Source: an uncultured Alteromonadaceae bacterium
Lineage (GTDB): Bacteria; Pseudomonadota; Gammaproteobacteria; Enterobacterales; Alteromonadaceae
DNA length: 41,336 bases
Assembly (NCBI GenBank): GCA_913056495.1
Contig: CAJXMO010000002.1
Span: forward strand, 303,347-344,682
Direction of reading: 5' to 3'
Shown in pieces: positions 41,088-41,336 of this stretch. A program made the position numbers and the translations under genes. The notes under the pieces were generated by a model. That model was not told where the DNA came from and made no database searches. It worked only from the letters and a program-made list of their open reading frames with translations. Each line of letters starts with the position of its first letter. Position 1 is the stretch's first letter.

Positions 41088-41165
41088 AAAACATTCAATA
41101 AAATAAAGCTTTTGATTGATAATTGACCGCTTGAGCATTTATTTCAAATTAATTCAAAAAAAGCG

Positions 41166-41193
41166 TTGACGGGGGTTAATTAGTCCCTATAAT
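41166..41193 (+). promoter_or_regulatory. Stable-RNA promoter P1
   Basis: TTGACG (41166-41171), 16-base spacer, TATAAT (41188-41193), then the GC-rich discriminator GCGCCCC. An A/T-rich stretch just upstream (41144-41163) could be an UP element. This is the classic layout of growth-rate- and ppGpp-controlled rRNA promoters. Confidence 0.85.
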
Positions 41194-41301
41194 GCGCCCC
41201 CACAACGCAGCAACACGCAGACAAACGTCAGCGAGTTAAAGCGGAACTCGAAAGGGTTTAAACGGTTGAAAAGCCTGTTTCAAATTAAATGAAACAAAGG
41301 C

Positions 41302-41336
41302 TTGACAACAAAAGAGGAAAGCGTAGAATGCGCGGC
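41302..41336 (+). promoter_or_regulatory. Stable-RNA promoter P2
   Basis: TTGACA (41302-41307), 16-base spacer, TAGAAT (41324-41329), discriminator GCGCGGC at the window edge. With P1 110-140 bases upstream, it implies that an rRNA operon (or a tRNA operon) starts just beyond the window; the RNA gene itself is not visible. Confidence 0.85.

Overview
The window reads as a chromosomal backbone segment of a marine gammaproteobacterium of the order Alteromonadales. AT-rich codon use, mreBCD-maf-rng-yhdP-nitrilase-tldD order, rsd/nudC/hemE order, sthA/fabR/trmA order, a TIGR04219-type outer-membrane barrel and a DUF5610 protein all fit this order. A genus cannot be fixed from the sequence alone; a Catenovulum- or Alteromonas-like organism is a guess. 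I saw no insertion sequence, phage gene, CRISPR array, tRNA or toxin-antitoxin pair.

Layout. 1-1840: the 3' part of a repeat-helical protein gene, facing an outer-membrane barrel gene across a bidirectional terminator. 2090-5433: fadBA, the aerobic fatty-acid beta-oxidation complex, transcribed leftward from a region with a perfect PsrA-like palindrome. 5651-7573: soluble lytic transglycosylase. 7810-18502: the envelope and cell-shape block mreB, mreC, mreD, maf, rng, yhdP, a nitrilase-family amidase and tldD, mostly very tightly spaced. 18550-21801: pyrC, then a lipoprotein GH13 amylase with its own promoter and a pair of identical 10-bp palindromes just upstream. 21857-25916: a small orphan gene with a TTG start, a 585-bp stretch without a gene, a chemoreceptor of unusual topology, and a YebC/YeeN-family gene. 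26104-29165: the glutathione-dependent formaldehyde oxidation pair (frmA, fghA) with a divergent LysR regulator. 29210-32662: a helical lipoprotein, slyX overlapping a WD40 lipoprotein gene, and an FKBP prolyl isomerase lipoprotein. 32778-35481: rsd, nudC, hemE. 35615-38994: sthA, fabR, trmA. 39143-40971: a DUF5610 protein and a two-TM RRM protein. 41166-41336: two tandem strong promoters with GC-rich discriminators, the signature of a stable-RNA (probably rRNA) operon starting just past the window.

Functionally the genes are mostly housekeeping: envelope growth (slt, mreBCD, yhdP), lipid metabolism and its control (fadBA, fabR, sthA), nucleotide, tetrapyrrole and tRNA metabolism (pyrC, hemE, trmA, maf), and RNA decay and transcription control (rng, nudC, rsd). 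I found no convincing undescribed multi-gene system. The best leads are regulatory sites (amylase tandem palindromes, fadB palindrome, frmA palindrome on the -10 box), the membrane-attached RRM protein, the chemoreceptor whose sensor lacks an N-terminal membrane anchor, and the orphan TTG-start gene with a palindrome abutting its ribosome-binding site.
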